A stretch of DNA of 64,000 nucleotides, taken from assembly GCA_022511145.1 (NCBI GenBank), contig JAFLSC010000001.1, forward strand, positions 46,812-110,811. The letters are read 5' to 3'. Source of the DNA: Helicobacter sp. Its GTDB lineage: Bacteria; Campylobacterota; Campylobacteria; Campylobacterales; Helicobacteraceae. A program made the position numbers and the translations under genes. A model generated the notes under the pieces. It was given only the letters and a program-made list of their open reading frames with translations, ran no database searches and was not told the origin of the DNA. Numbering within the stretch: position 1 is the first letter of the stretch; every line of letters starts with the position of its first letter. Shown here in pieces: positions 18,834-28,743 of the stretch.

Positions 18834-19514
18834 ATGGTATTGATTGCAGGTTTGGGGAATCCCGGAGAGCAATACGAAAAAACACGGCATAATATTGGTT
18901 TTAGGGTAATTGACGCCCTTATTAAAGAACTCAATGCTCAAAAGCAATCTGATAAAGGTTTTCAAGGAGAGCTTTATAAAAGCACACAAATCCTCCTTTT
19001 GAAACCAACAACTTTTATGAACGCTTCAGGAATATCGCTTCAAAGTGTTGTTGCTTATTATAAACCCAAAGGGGTGATTGTTATTCACGATGATTTGGAT
19101 TTAGGATTTGGTGTGGTAAAGTTTAAGTATGGTGGCGGTAATGCGGGACACAATGGCTTAAAATCCATTGATAGCCTTTATGGAAAGGAATATTATAAAA
19201 TCCGCTATGGGATTGGCAAACCTGCTCAAAAATCTCGTATTATCCATTGGGTGCTAGAAAATTTTACTCCTCAAGAGGAAGAACAAAATGCTATTTTGAT
19301 TCCGCATTGTTCCAAAGCAGCTTTAGCAATAGCTAAACTTGAATCTCCTAAAGAATTAAGTGAGAAAATTTCTAATTATTTTACGCTTAATTTACAAGAA
19401 AAATCGCAGTTGCAAAAACAATCGCAGCATTCCCCAAACAATCAAATCTCAAACAATCAATCCACTAATGCAAGATTGCAAAAATTACAAGAAAATCCTA
19501 AAAATTTGTTTTAA
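18834..19514 (+). CDS. pth: Peptidyl-tRNA hydrolase
   Basis: Releases tRNA from peptidyl-tRNA that drops off the ribosome. Conserved elements are GLGNPG at 6-11, the catalytic H19 in KTRHNIGF, N63 in FMNASG, and the aspartate in VIHDDLDL. At 226 residues it is about 40 longer than usual. The extra C-terminus (from ~187) is a hydrophilic, glutamine/asparagine-rich tail with repeated QNNQ-like patterns. The gene starts one base after the rplY stop and is followed at 9 bp by the permease gene. Confidence 0.95.
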   Translation: MVLIAGLGNPGEQYEKTRHNIGFRVIDALIKELNAQKQSDKGFQGELYKSTQILLLKPTTFMNASGISLQSVVAYYKPKGVIVIHDDLDLGFGVVKFKYGGGNAGHNGLKSIDSLYGKEYYKIRYGIGKPAQKSRIIHWVLENFTPQEEEQNAILIPHCSKAALAIAKLESPKELSEKISNYFTLNLQEKSQLQKQSQHSPNNQISNNQSTNARLQKLQENPKNLF

Positions 19515-19523
19515 AGAAGTAAA

Positions 19524-20597
19524 ATGAGTTTGTTTGTCCGTCATATTAGTTTTTTGTATCTCAAATCATTTTTTATTCTTTTTGTTTCTTTGGAATGTTT
19601 TTTTGTGAGTATTGATTTGGTTAAATATCTCGATAAACTTCCTAGCTCCGCTAACTTGATTGTTTTGCTAGTTTGTTATGATTTTGTTTATGCGAGTAAT
19701 TTTATCTTGCCCCTTACTTTGATTTTAGCACAAATTGTTCTTTTGGTGAGTCTGTTAAGAAATTCACAATGGACGGCATTTTTGGCTTTGGGCTATTCTA
19801 AAGCGAGAATCTTTTTTCCGATTTTTTTGATTGCTTTTAGTATCACTTTATTTTATATTTGTTTGAATGCAACACCCTTTGCGTACGCTAAAGAAAGGGT
19901 GGATTTGATTATTGAGGAAGGTTTTTTGGGGACTTATAAAAGCGGTTTGTTTATCAAATACAATAATACTTATATTTATTTTGCTCGGATTTTTCCTTTT
20001 TTACAAAGTGCAGAGGGGGTTAAAATCTATGAATTTAGCGAGGATAATGCAGAAGTAGTAAAGATTATTGAAGCACCTAAGGCTGAATTTTTTGAGGGAC
20101 AATGGATTTTACAAGATGCACAAATTACGACTTTAGCTAAGGATTTGGAATTAGGCAAAACACCCTTAAGTTTTGAAACACAAGAACGTTATATTACCTT
20201 AGAGGGATTTAAGCCCAAGATTTTGGATAATATTTATGAAAAGGAAAGCAATGTCTCTATTTTAGATGCTTATGAAGCGATTTTGCTTTTAAATGAGCAA
20301 GGAGCATTAACGCATAAAGTCAGAGCGACTCTGTATTCTTTGATATTTTTTCCGCTTTTTGCTCCTTTGATGATGATGTGCCTTTCTTATTGGACGCCAA
20401 ATTCTAACCGCTATGTGAGCCTTGCGGGAGTTACTTTGGGAATGATTTTAATTGCACTTGTGGGTTGGGGAATTTTCTTTAGCTTGACAAGATTTTCTAT
20501 TAGCGGCTTTTTGCAGCCAGAATTAAGCATTATTTTCCCCACGATATTTTTGGCTTTAATAAGCTTTTTTCTCTTTTTTAGGGTAATGAGGGAGTGA
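19524..20597 (+). CDS. LptF/LptG-family lipopolysaccharide export permease
   Basis: Inner-membrane permease of the YjgP/YjgQ family, which partners LptB and the LptC/A/D bridge to move lipopolysaccharide outward. The length is 357 residues. Three N-terminal and three C-terminal transmembrane segments bracket a periplasmic beta-rich domain (~115-265) containing GLFIKYNNTYIYFARI. The TAFLALGYSKARIF coupling-helix region fits the family. I cannot decide between LptF and LptG from one sequence; the position after pth matches HP1498 of H. pylori. No ATPase gene is adjacent. Confidence 0.88.
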   Translation: MSLFVRHISFLYLKSFFILFVSLECFFVSIDLVKYLDKLPSSANLIVLLVCYDFVYASNFILPLTLILAQIVLLVSLLRNSQWTAFLALGYSKARIFFPIFLIAFSITLFYICLNATPFAYAKERVDLIIEEGFLGTYKSGLFIKYNNTYIYFARIFPFLQSAEGVKIYEFSEDNAEVVKIIEAPKAEFFEGQWILQDAQITTLAKDLELGKTPLSFETQERYITLEGFKPKILDNIYEKESNVSILDAYEAILLLNEQGALTHKVRATLYSLIFFPLFAPLMMMCLSYWTPNSNRYVSLAGVTLGMILIALVGWGIFFSLTRFSISGFLQPELSIIFPTIFLALISFFLFFRVMRE

Positions 20598-20617
20598 ATT
20601 TATATTAAGGAGTAAGT

Positions 20618-22150
20618 ATGACGGCTTTATTGAGCGTGAGTGATAAAACAAATCTTAGTTTTTTTGCTAAGGGATTAGTGGATTTGGGTTATGAAATACT
20701 CTCGACAGGAGGGACACTTAAAGCCCTGCAAAAAGAAGGAATCCCAGCAACAGAAGTCGCACAATACACTAAAAGTCCTGAAATTTTTGAGGGTAGAGTT
20801 AAGACGCTGCACCCTAAAATTCACGGCGGAATCCTTTATCGGCGAGATAATCCTAAGGATATTCAAATCGCTAAAGAGCAGGGTATTAAAGCTATTGATT
20901 TGGTTTGTGTGAATCTCTATCCCTTTAGAGAGACGATAAAACACACTGATGATTTTGATGAGATTATTGAAAATATCGATATAGGCGGTCCCTCTATGGT
21001 GAGGGCAGCGGCAAAAAATTTCAAATTTGTGCTTGTGGTAACTAATCCTAGTGATTATGATTTGGTTTTGGAATGTTTAAAAAAGAATCAAAATACCCTA
21101 GAATTTCGCCAAGCAATGATGATTAAAGCTTATGAGCATACTGCAAGCTATGATTGTGTGATTGCAAACTATATGAATCAACGTTTTAAAGCAGGTTTTG
21201 GAGAGAGGCATTTTTTGCAAGGGCAATTAGTTGCCCAAACAAAATACGGAGAAAACCCGCACCAAAAAGGGGCTTATTATGAATTTGAGGATTTTTACTC
21301 TAAGCATTTAAAAATCCTTAAAGGCGAAGTGAGCTTTAATAATCTTACTGATATTAATGGGGCAGTTAAGATTGCAAGTGCTTTTGGGGATAAACCCGCA
21401 GTTTGCATTATCAAACACGCTAATCCTTGCGGTTTTGCGATTAAATCCAATCTCTTAGAATCTTATCAAGCGGCTTTGAAGTGCGATAGTCTATCGGCCT
21501 ATGGAGGCGTGGTTGCGGTTAATGGAGAGGTTGATTTAGCCCTAGCAGAGGAGATTAATAAAATCTTTATTGAAGTGCTTGTTGCTCCAAGTATTACTGA
21601 TAAAGCTTTAGAGGTTTTCAAAGATAAAAAGAAAATTAAAATCTTTGTGTGTGGCGGGAAATATTTAAACTTTCCTAAAGATGAGCAAGATTTTAAACAT
21701 ATTGAGGGTGGGTTTGTCTTACAAGAGAGTGATAGGGTGCTAGAAAATGAAGTTGAAAATGCTTCGTGTGTGAGTCAAACTCAAGCAAATCCTAAACAAA
21801 TGGAGGATTTAGAAATCGCCTATAAAGTGGCGAGTTTTGTCAAATCTAATTGTGTTGTGTATGTCAAAGATTCGGCTATGGTGGCAGTGGGAATGGGAAT
21901 GACAAGTCGCGTTGATGCAGCAAAAGCGGCTATTAATAAGGCAAAAGAGCAAGGCATTGATTTAAGGGGCTGTGTTTTGGCAAGTGAGGCGTTTTTTCCT
22001 TTTAAAGATAGCATTGAGGAGGCTCATAAAGTGGGTGTGAGTGCGATTATAGAACCCGGTGGGAGTATTCGCGATGATGAAGTGATTGAGTGTGCCAATA
22101 CACACGGGATTGCTTTGTATTTCACAGGACGCAGACATTTTTTACATTAA
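20618..22150 (+). CDS. purH: Bifunctional AICAR transformylase/IMP cyclohydrolase
   Basis: Final two steps of de novo IMP synthesis. The length is 510 residues. The N-terminal cyclohydrolase domain (1 to ~190) shows [17 protein letters not shown] and the [15 protein letters not shown] block. The C-terminal transformylase domain shows KHANPCGFA (catalytic lysine-histidine pair) and ends with [13 protein letters not shown] and FTGRRHF. The start has AAGGAG upstream. It is at the 3' end of the serB-to-purH plus-strand run and converges on a radical SAM gene. purL lies elsewhere in the window. Confidence 0.96.
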   Translation: MTALLSVSDKTNLSFFAKGLVDLGYEILSTGGTLKALQKEGIPATEVAQYTKSPEIFEGRVKTLHPKIHGGILYRRDNPKDIQIAKEQGIKAIDLVCVNLYPFRETIKHTDDFDEIIENIDIGGPSMVRAAAKNFKFVLVVTNPSDYDLVLECLKKNQNTLEFRQAMMIKAYEHTASYDCVIANYMNQRFKAGFGERHFLQGQLVAQTKYGENPHQKGAYYEFEDFYSKHLKILKGEVSFNNLTDINGAVKIASAFGDKPAVCIIKHANPCGFAIKSNLLESYQAALKCDSLSAYGGVVAVNGEVDLALAEEINKIFIEVLVAPSITDKALEVFKDKKKIKIFVCGGKYLNFPKDEQDFKHIEGGFVLQESDRVLENEVENASCVSQTQANPKQMEDLEIAYKVASFVKSNCVVYVKDSAMVAVGMGMTSRVDAAKAAINKAKEQGIDLRGCVLASEAFFPFKDSIEEAHKVGVSAIIEPGGSIRDDEVIECANTHGIALYFTGRRHFLH

Positions 22151-22163
22151 TGTATCTATTAGG

Positions 22164-23057
22164 CTAAGTGGAGATTTTATTCATAAAAGCGGGATAGGTG
22201 CAGTGGCGGCATAATTCTTCGGTGTATTGATGATTTTTAAATCCTTGTAAGAGTGCTTTTGTGCGAGGGTTTGAGAGTATTTCTTCAAGAGAATTGCTAA
22301 AAATATTCCCAAGCCTAATAACACCTTGTGTGTCAAAGCAGCAAGGCACAACTTCACCTTGGCATAAAATCCCAAGCTGCTTACTAGCCCCATAGCAAAA
22401 GTAGGGTTGCCAAATCAAAGGGGATTTGAGATTCACCCAGCTAAAAAAAGGTTGCATTAGTAAATGGATTTTGTAAGCAAGGCGAGTTTTGGGTGGATTT
22501 ATGGGTGTGTGAAAATATTGAGTTAGTCTATCAAGGAGGGCTTGATTTTGTTTAGGCATTGAAAAATCAGGATTAAGATTCCATAGCCTTAAATTGATGA
22601 ATTTCTCGCTTTTTGTTTGTTGGTGCAAGTGGCAAAGTTTAAAGATATTATCTAAATATTCCTCTAAATTTTCACAATCTTTGGGTAAAAATGCTGCATT
22701 TGAGGGATTTTTTAGTTTTTTGGTTTGGTAAAGCAGACTTGCAAGGGAAATATTGATTTGATGAATACAAGGTGTTTCAAGCAATAAAGGGATTTGTTTT
22801 GCAAGATAAAAGCCGCTTGTAGTGATTTCAAGTTTGAGATTGCTTTTTTGGGCGATTTGCAAATAATCTTGCAAATTAGGGAGGCTTAAAGGGTCGCCTA
22901 AGAGGTGTAAGGCTACAAGTTTTGTGTGAGGAGAGATTTTAAGGGCGAGGGTTTCAAAGGCTTCTAGTGGCATTATCGCATTTCCTTTTTGAGGAGTGCA
23001 AAAGGAGCAATCCAAACCACAATAATTGGTTATTTCTACAAAGATTTTTTCAAACAT
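22164..23057 (-). CDS. Radical SAM/SPASM-type protein
   Basis: The 297-residue protein has a CxxxCxxC radical SAM cluster motif at C13/C17/C20 (NYCGLDCSFC) and a C-terminal cysteine-rich segment (GEVVPCCFDTQG and LCRHCTYP) like SPASM auxiliary-cluster domains. Such proteins modify peptides, mature enzymes or handle cofactors; no precursor peptide or partner is adjacent. The start at 23057 (MFEKIFVEITNYCG) places the cluster motif at the usual distance, although the reading frame is open to 23144 and no strong ribosome binding site is visible. It begins 10 bp after the LolC/E-like gene. The specific substrate is unknown. Confidence 0.82.
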   Translation of the reverse strand: MFEKIFVEITNYCGLDCSFCTPQKGNAIMPLEAFETLALKISPHTKLVALHLLGDPLSLPNLQDYLQIAQKSNLKLEITTSGFYLAKQIPLLLETPCIHQINISLASLLYQTKKLKNPSNAAFLPKDCENLEEYLDNIFKLCHLHQQTKSEKFINLRLWNLNPDFSMPKQNQALLDRLTQYFHTPINPPKTRLAYKIHLLMQPFFSWVNLKSPLIWQPYFCYGASKQLGILCQGEVVPCCFDTQGVIRLGNIFSNSLEEILSNPRTKALLQGFKNHQYTEELCRHCTYPAFMNKIST

Positions 23058-23067
23058 TAAGATTGTG

Positions 23068-24306
23068 TTATTCGTTGCGTAAAACTTGCAAAGGATTGAT
23101 TTGGGTAGCTTTTTTAGCAGGATAATAAGAGGAGAGAAAAACAATCACAAAAGAACCCACAAGAATCATCAAAAAATCAATCAAAGAGAGTTCTAGTGGG
23201 AGTTTGTCGCTACCATACACATCAGCAGGGAGCGAAATAATCGGGAAAGAGGAGAGCAAGAAAAGTATAATCCCCGCTAAGATACAGCCAACAATGATTC
23301 CGCTAATGCCAATAAGATTTCCCAAATACAAAAATATTTTTTTAATCTCTTGTGCATTTGCTCCCATAGTCAGTAAAAGTGCGATTTCTCTACGGCGATT
23401 CATCACAGTCATTAAGAGGGAGCTAATGATATTGAGGGAAGCTACAAGGATAATAAGCATTAAAACAATAAATAAAGTGCGTTTTTCTAAGGCTAAAGCG
23501 GCAAAGAAATTCCCATTTTGTTCCCACCAACCCACAATTCTTGAATGAGGGATTGCTTGTTTGAGGATAAGAATATCTTTATGAGGGTCTGAGGAATAAA
23601 TATGAATCCCGTCATAAAGGTCGCTGGGTAAATCTTTGATGATTTGGAGAGCTTCTAGGGAGGTGTAAATAAAGGATTTATCATAGGCTACCAAGCCAGA
23701 ATTAAATGTTCCTGCTACTTCAAAACGTTTCATTGTGGGGGAAATACTAATAGCATTAGGATTGAGTTGTGTGAAAATAAGCATTAAGGGAGATTGATTA
23801 TCAAGCAAAAAGGTATTTTGGAGGGAATGTCCAATAATAGCATCAAAAGTATCAAATTCTTTTTGTGCCTCATAAGTATCAAAATAAGAAATTTTGATAG
23901 CCTCATAAGCCTCATTAAAAACAGGATTAAGCTTACTTTCTCTTTGAAAATCTATACCAAAAACCATTACCCCTTCCATTCTCTGTCCATTCTTAGCAAT
24001 CGCTTGAGTCTGAACAAAAGGGCTAAAGAGCAAGTTTGGAAAGTCTTTTTCGAGCTGCTCAAGTTCTTTTTGTGAGATTTTTTGAGACAGATTAGGAAGC
24101 AATGTTAGAGGATAATTCATAATGGAGAGCTTCCGCTCAAATTCCTTATCAAATCCATTCATTAATGCCATTGCAACAATTAGCACCATTACCCCGATAC
24201 TTACGCCCAAAAAAGCAAGAAGAGCAGCGATTGAAATAAAAGGTTGAGAGTGATTAAAACGCAAATAGCGGAAAACTAAGAAAGGAACGATACTTTTTTG
24301 TTTCAT
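23068..24306 (-). CDS. LolC/LolE-family lipoprotein-releasing ABC permease
   Basis: Membrane subunit of 412 residues with the typical MacB/LolC layout: one N-terminal transmembrane segment (~23-47), a periplasmic domain (~48-275), and three C-terminal segments (~280-405). The N-terminal VFRYLRF and the C-terminal [15 protein letters not shown] coupling segment are characteristic. It would extract lipoproteins from the inner membrane with a LolD ATPase, which is not encoded nearby. The start overlaps the secA stop as ATGA, indicating coupling. In Campylobacterota one permease often serves as a homodimer, so a C or E label is not meaningful. Confidence 0.88.
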   Translation of the reverse strand: MKQKSIVPFLVFRYLRFNHSQPFISIAALLAFLGVSIGVMVLIVAMALMNGFDKEFERKLSIMNYPLTLLPNLSQKISQKELEQLEKDFPNLLFSPFVQTQAIAKNGQRMEGVMVFGIDFQRESKLNPVFNEAYEAIKISYFDTYEAQKEFDTFDAIIGHSLQNTFLLDNQSPLMLIFTQLNPNAISISPTMKRFEVAGTFNSGLVAYDKSFIYTSLEALQIIKDLPSDLYDGIHIYSSDPHKDILILKQAIPHSRIVGWWEQNGNFFAALALEKRTLFIVLMLIILVASLNIISSLLMTVMNRRREIALLLTMGANAQEIKKIFLYLGNLIGISGIIVGCILAGIILFLLSSFPIISLPADVYGSDKLPLELSLIDFLMILVGSFVIVFLSSYYPAKKATQINPLQVLRNE

Positions 24307-26855
24307 TGGGCTAAGATTCCTTTTTTGGGTCCGCTAATACCACAGCAATTCTTATATTTTTTGCCACTCCCGCAAGGGCAAGGTTCGTTGCGGACAGGTT
24401 TTTTAGTCAGCATTGAAGCGTTTTGGTGGTTGGGTGTAGCCCCAAGATTAGATTGATTAAGTTTATTTTGTGTGTTTTGGATTGCCTCTTCTTCATTTGC
24501 TTTGAGTTGCAATCTTTGGAGCATTTTAATGCAAGTGTATTTGATTTGCCCTACAAGGTCTAAGAAAAGATTATAACTTTCTTTTTTGTATTCTACTAGC
24601 GGGTCTTTTTGATTATAACCTCTTAAGCCAATACCAGTTTTGAGATTATCCATCATATAAAGATGTTCTCGCCAAAGATTATCGAGTGTTTGGAGATAAA
24701 TAAGCTTTTCTATTTCATTACGCATTTGGGGATTAACAAGGCTCATTTTGTCTTCATAGCTTTGTGTGAGTTGAGATTGAATATAGGCTTCAAAGGTATT
24801 ATTAGCTTCATATTCTGCTTGGAGTTTAGGAATTTCTAAAGTAAGATTAAAATCCTCTAGAGCTAAAGCACAAAGGGATTCAAGATTATCATCAGAAGTG
24901 AAAACTTCAGCCTTTGCTAAGAGCATTTCTACGCACTCTTTGCGATTGTCGATAATACGCTCGGTGATATTTTTTGTCGGGTCAAGCAATTCATCTCTTA
25001 AGCGATAGATGGCTTTGCGTTGCTCGTTTGCCACATCATCATATTCTAAGAGATGTTTTCTTGCTTCAAAATGCATACTTTCTACCTTTTTTTGTGCATT
25101 TTCAACCGAGCGAGTAACCAGCTTGGAGTCAATGTGTTCGCCTTCCTCAAGTCCGAGTTTATCCATAATACCCTTAATTTTATCACTCCCAAAGATTCTA
25201 AGTAGTGGGTCTTCTAAGCTAAGATAAAATTGACTCGCACCCGGGTCGCCTTGTCTTCCGCTTCGTCCCCTTAGCTGATTATCAATCCTGCGGGATTCGT
25301 GCCTTTCAGTCCCTATAATATAAAGCCCGCCGAGATTTCGCACTTCATCATCAATCTTAATATCAACACCCCTCCCTGCCATATTAGTAGCAATGGTTAC
25401 TGCTCCCTTTTTACCCGCGTCTTTAATAATTTCAGCTTCTTGGGCGTGATGTTTAGCATTTAAGACGGAGTGGGCTATCCTCTCTTTTTTAAGGAGTTCG
25501 TGGATTTTTTCACTTTTTTCAATGGAAGCAGTCCCTACCAAAATAGGCTGTCCTTTTTTATTTAATTCAATGATTTTTTGAACAAGAGCGTTGAATTTCT
25601 CTCTTTCGGTTTTGTAGATTAAATCATTCAAATCTTTTCTTGTAACAGGCACATTAGTAGGAACTGAAATTACCTCTAAATTATAGATTTGTAAAAATTC
25701 GCTTGCTTCTGTTTGTGCTGTCCCTGTCATTCCTGCGAGTTTATCATAAAGGCGGAAATAATTTTGATAGGTAATATCAGCAAGTGTTTGGGATTCTTCT
25801 TTGATAGCGACACCCTCTTTAGCTTCTAGGGCTTGGTGCAATCCCTCACTAAAGCGTCTTCCCTCACTCAATCGCCCGGTAAATTCATCAACAATCACCA
25901 CTTCCCCATCACGCAACACATAATCTTTGTCTTTTAAAAATAACTTATTCGCCTTAAGGGCTTGGTCAAGGTGGTGAGCTAAGATTGCGTTTTCGATACT
26001 ATAAAGATTGTCGATTTTAAAGAGCTTTTCTGCTTGGGAGATACCGCTTTCTGTGAGCAAAATCGTGCGATTTTTTTCATCAATCGTATAATGCTCATTT
26101 TCTTTGAGTTTAAGGGCAACTTCATTAGCATTTTTGTAATTATCAAGGGTGCGATTTGCTGGTCCTGAAATAATTAAAGGTGTCCTTGCTTCATCAATGA
26201 GGATTGAATCCACCTCATCAACAATCGCAAAGAAGTGGTGTTTTTGCACTTTTTGCTTATAATCGTATTTCATATTATCCCGCAAATAGTCAAATCCAAA
26301 TTCGTTATTCGTGCCATAAACAATATCACAGGCATATTGCTCTAGCCTATGATTGTCATCATAGATTCCCCCCACAATCACGCCTACGCTATACCCCAAA
26401 AATTCATAAAGGGGTTGCATTGATTCTGCGTCTCTTTTGGCTAGGTAATCATTTACCGTTACGATATGCACACTCTCCCCAAGCATTGCATTAAGACAGA
26501 CAGGGAGTGTGGCTACTAAGGTTTTTCCCTCTCCTGTTTTCATTTCAGCAATATTGCCTTGGTGCAAAACCATACCCCCAATAAGCTGCACATCAAAATG
26601 CCGCATTCCCAAAGTGCGTTTGCTTGCTTCTCGTGTGATAGCAAAAGATTGATAAAGGACTCTATCAAGCTCTTTTTTAGGGTCGCTAGAGGATTTGACT
26701 TGAGATTTTAGTTGTGAAAAAGCCGCTTTAAGTTCTTCATCATTCATTTTTTCATAAGTGGATTCTAAGCTATTAATATTTTTGATTTCTTTGCGATAAT
26801 GTCCGACTAATCGGTCATTTTTGCTGTTAAAGATTTTTTTAATGAGTGTTAGCAT
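24303..26855 (-). CDS. secA: Preprotein translocase ATPase SecA
   Basis: Motor ATPase that drives proteins through SecYEG. The length is 850 residues. Walker A ([11 protein letters not shown]) is near residue 100, the DEAD-type [16 protein letters not shown] near 210, GMTGTA near 370, and GRAGRQGDPG-like [12 protein letters not shown] near 535. The extreme C-terminus carries the zinc motif [13 protein letters not shown], which binds SecB or lipids. The LolC/E-like permease follows with an ATGA overlap, pairing general secretion with lipoprotein release. Divergent hemE lies 121 bp upstream. Confidence 0.98.
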   Translation of the reverse strand: MLTLIKKIFNSKNDRLVGHYRKEIKNINSLESTYEKMNDEELKAAFSQLKSQVKSSSDPKKELDRVLYQSFAITREASKRTLGMRHFDVQLIGGMVLHQGNIAEMKTGEGKTLVATLPVCLNAMLGESVHIVTVNDYLAKRDAESMQPLYEFLGYSVGVIVGGIYDDNHRLEQYACDIVYGTNNEFGFDYLRDNMKYDYKQKVQKHHFFAIVDEVDSILIDEARTPLIISGPANRTLDNYKNANEVALKLKENEHYTIDEKNRTILLTESGISQAEKLFKIDNLYSIENAILAHHLDQALKANKLFLKDKDYVLRDGEVVIVDEFTGRLSEGRRFSEGLHQALEAKEGVAIKEESQTLADITYQNYFRLYDKLAGMTGTAQTEASEFLQIYNLEVISVPTNVPVTRKDLNDLIYKTEREKFNALVQKIIELNKKGQPILVGTASIEKSEKIHELLKKERIAHSVLNAKHHAQEAEIIKDAGKKGAVTIATNMAGRGVDIKIDDEVRNLGGLYIIGTERHESRRIDNQLRGRSGRQGDPGASQFYLSLEDPLLRIFGSDKIKGIMDKLGLEEGEHIDSKLVTRSVENAQKKVESMHFEARKHLLEYDDVANEQRKAIYRLRDELLDPTKNITERIIDNRKECVEMLLAKAEVFTSDDNLESLCALALEDFNLTLEIPKLQAEYEANNTFEAYIQSQLTQSYEDKMSLVNPQMRNEIEKLIYLQTLDNLWREHLYMMDNLKTGIGLRGYNQKDPLVEYKKESYNLFLDLVGQIKYTCIKMLQRLQLKANEEEAIQNTQNKLNQSNLGATPNHQNASMLTKKPVRNEPCPCGSGKKYKNCCGISGPKKGILAQ

Positions 26856-26976
26856 AATTAAACAAACCTTAAAATTAGAATTTTGTAGATTTTAATAATA
26901 AAAGATGAAATTTTATCATAAATATTATATTAGTAAGATAAAATAGCAAGAATATTTTGAGAAAATAGAGGAAAAA

Positions 26977-27996
26977 ATGGTTTTTATTGATATGTGTTTG
27001 GGTAAAAAAACACCTTTTACGCCCGTCTGGTTAATGCGACAAGCAGGAAGATACCTTAGTGAGTATCAAGCGACAAGAAAACAAGCCGGAGATTTTCTCT
27101 CACTTTGTAAAAATCCCCTTTTAGCAAGTGAAGTTACACTCCAACCCGTTGAGATTCTCAATGTCGATGCGGCGATTCTTTTTAGTGATATTTTAGTGAT
27201 TCCTATGGAAATGGGAATGGAGCTTGGATTTTTTGCTAAAGAGGGTCCAAAATTTGCCAAGCCCCTAGAGAGCCAAAAAGATTTGAATCAATTAAGTGAT
27301 AAAGCGGCTTCAAGGCTAGGTTATGTGTATGAGACACTTCAAATTGTTCGAGAAAAACTCCCTAAAGATAAGGCTTTGATTGGTTTTTGCGGTGCACCTT
27401 GGACTTTGGCAACCTATATGATTGAGGGGGAAGGGAGTAAAACTTATGCTAAATCTAAAAAAATACTCTATACAAACCCGCAATTTTTGCACAAATTACT
27501 TACTAAAATCACAGAAAATCTCCAAGATTATTTAGAAGCACAAATCAAAGCGGGTGCTAATGCAGTAATGGTTTTTGACTCTTGGGCTGGGGCTTTGGAA
27601 GAGAGTGCTTATTTTGAATTTGGGTGGGAGTATTGTAAGCAAATTGCTACTTATCTTAAGAAAAAATACCCTCAAATTCCTATTATTTTATTCCCCAAAG
27701 GGATTGTGAGTTTAGAAAAAATTGATGGGGATTTTGATGTTTTTGGTGTGGATTGGAGTATGCCACTAAGAAAGGCAAAAGCAATCTTAGGGGATAGGTA
27801 TGTTTTGCAAGGGAATTTAGAGCCTTGTCGCTTGTATAATCAAACTCAAATGCTTGAAGGGACAAAAGAAATTTTGGATTTGATGAAAAATTCAAGGCAT
27901 ATTTTTAATTTAGGGCACGGAATGCTACCGGATTTACCACGAGAAAATGCGATAAAATTAGTCGAATTTGTGCATCAATACACGCAAAATAAATAG
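26977..27996 (+). CDS. hemE: Uroporphyrinogen decarboxylase
   Basis: Converts uroporphyrinogen III to coproporphyrinogen III, feeding the HemN step encoded elsewhere in the window. The 339-residue length is standard. The substrate-binding arginine motif [12 protein letters not shown] is at ~17-28. The FSDILVIP segment with its catalytic aspartate, [10 protein letters not shown] and [11 protein letters not shown] are all present. AGAGGAA precedes the ATG. The AT-rich region upstream is shared with divergent secA. Downstream lies a 747-bp stretch without an intact gene. Confidence 0.97.
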   Translation: MVFIDMCLGKKTPFTPVWLMRQAGRYLSEYQATRKQAGDFLSLCKNPLLASEVTLQPVEILNVDAAILFSDILVIPMEMGMELGFFAKEGPKFAKPLESQKDLNQLSDKAASRLGYVYETLQIVREKLPKDKALIGFCGAPWTLATYMIEGEGSKTYAKSKKILYTNPQFLHKLLTKITENLQDYLEAQIKAGANAVMVFDSWAGALEESAYFEFGWEYCKQIATYLKKKYPQIPIILFPKGIVSLEKIDGDFDVFGVDWSMPLRKAKAILGDRYVLQGNLEPCRLYNQTQMLEGTKEILDLMKNSRHIFNLGHGMLPDLPRENAIKLVEFVHQYTQNK

Positions 27997-28108
27997 CGAA
28001 TTAATAGCGTCAATCTTTAGAGTTCAGCAGTTTTGTAAATTTGGATAAATTAGAGTTAGTTTCTATGTTGTAATTCTAAAGCGGAAATAGTGCATTTATG
28101 GTTACAAT

Positions 28109-28141
28109 AATATATCTTTACAACAATCTAAAAGATATATT
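28109..28141 (+). other. Inverted repeat/hairpin downstream of hemE
   Basis: A perfect 11-bp stem (AATATATCTTT with AAAGATATATT, 11-base loop) lies 113 bp after the hemE stop. Outer bases ACAAT/TTGT continue the symmetry with a three-base bulge. There is no adjacent T-run, so it is an imperfect candidate terminator; a protein-binding site is equally possible. The rest of 28000-28209 shows no gene. Confidence 0.45.
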
Positions 28142-28209
28142 GTAAGTTTTATTGTGGAAATTTAATTTTTCTTATACCTAGCATTTATCATTCTTTGACA
28201 CTCAAATCA

Positions 28210-28559
28210 ATGTATTTGACAAATAATAGCCTTGTTATTAAAAAGCGTTTTGGTGAAGATTTGGAATTACCCTTAGGGACTTTTATGTAGTTAATGTTAA
28301 ATCAGGGTTAGTTGATATAGTATTTGAGATAGCTATTAATTCAATCCATAACCACTCTACTTTATATTCTTTTTTAAATCCTGATACAAATGTAGCTATA
28401 TTACAAGTGTTATTAAAGCCCTATGTTGTGGATTACCTTGTGAATGCTAGTGAAGAGGAATATAAGCGGTTTAAATTCTTTGGCAAAATCCGCTATGATT
28501 TTGATTTGGATTTTTTGGATTTTGAGGAGATTGATAAAATAAAAGAAAATAATAAGTAA
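28210..28559 (+). pseudogene. Frameshifted remnant of an unknown gene
   Basis: From ATG 28210 one frame encodes MYLTNNSLVIKKRFGEDLEL... and stops at TAG 28288-28290. From 28284 the next frame is open for 91 codons (...SGLVDIVFEIAINSI...) to TAA 28557. Adding one T to the TTTT at 28281-28284 joins them into a single ~117-residue protein (…PLGTFYVVNVKSGL…). The translation has ordinary amino-acid composition and ends in an acidic/lysine tail. I do not recognise the family, and no clear ribosome binding site precedes the ATG; the frame is also open upstream to ~28127. The simplest reading is a single-base deletion in a decaying gene, though a programmed shift is not excluded. Confidence 0.6.
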
Positions 28560-28688
28560 AAAGTAATACAAAATAATTTGTTGAATAGATGAAAACATAA
28601 ATTAAATACTTAAATATTTATTTAATTTTAAGGAAGTAAATATTACAATCCTGCTCTATTTTTCTCACAAGGCTTTAGGTTAAAGCAG

Positions 28689-28714
28689 TTGGAATCTTTC
28701 TTTTTTATTTCCAA
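28689..28714. promoter_or_regulatory. Small inverted repeat upstream of the fdhT-like gene
   Basis: TTGGAA and TTCCAA arms separated by 14 T-rich bases, 30 bp before the ATG at 28744 and downstream of a possible -10 (TACAAT near 28645). It could be an operator or leader hairpin, but the arms are only 6 bp. Confidence 0.3.
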
Positions 28715-28743
28715 TTATCTTAATAATTTACAAGGACAATGCA

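Noticed and set aside
28413-28598. Minus-strand 61-codon frame in the hemE-fdhT gap
   Set aside because: Antisense to the better-supported plus-strand pseudogene frame; no start signal.
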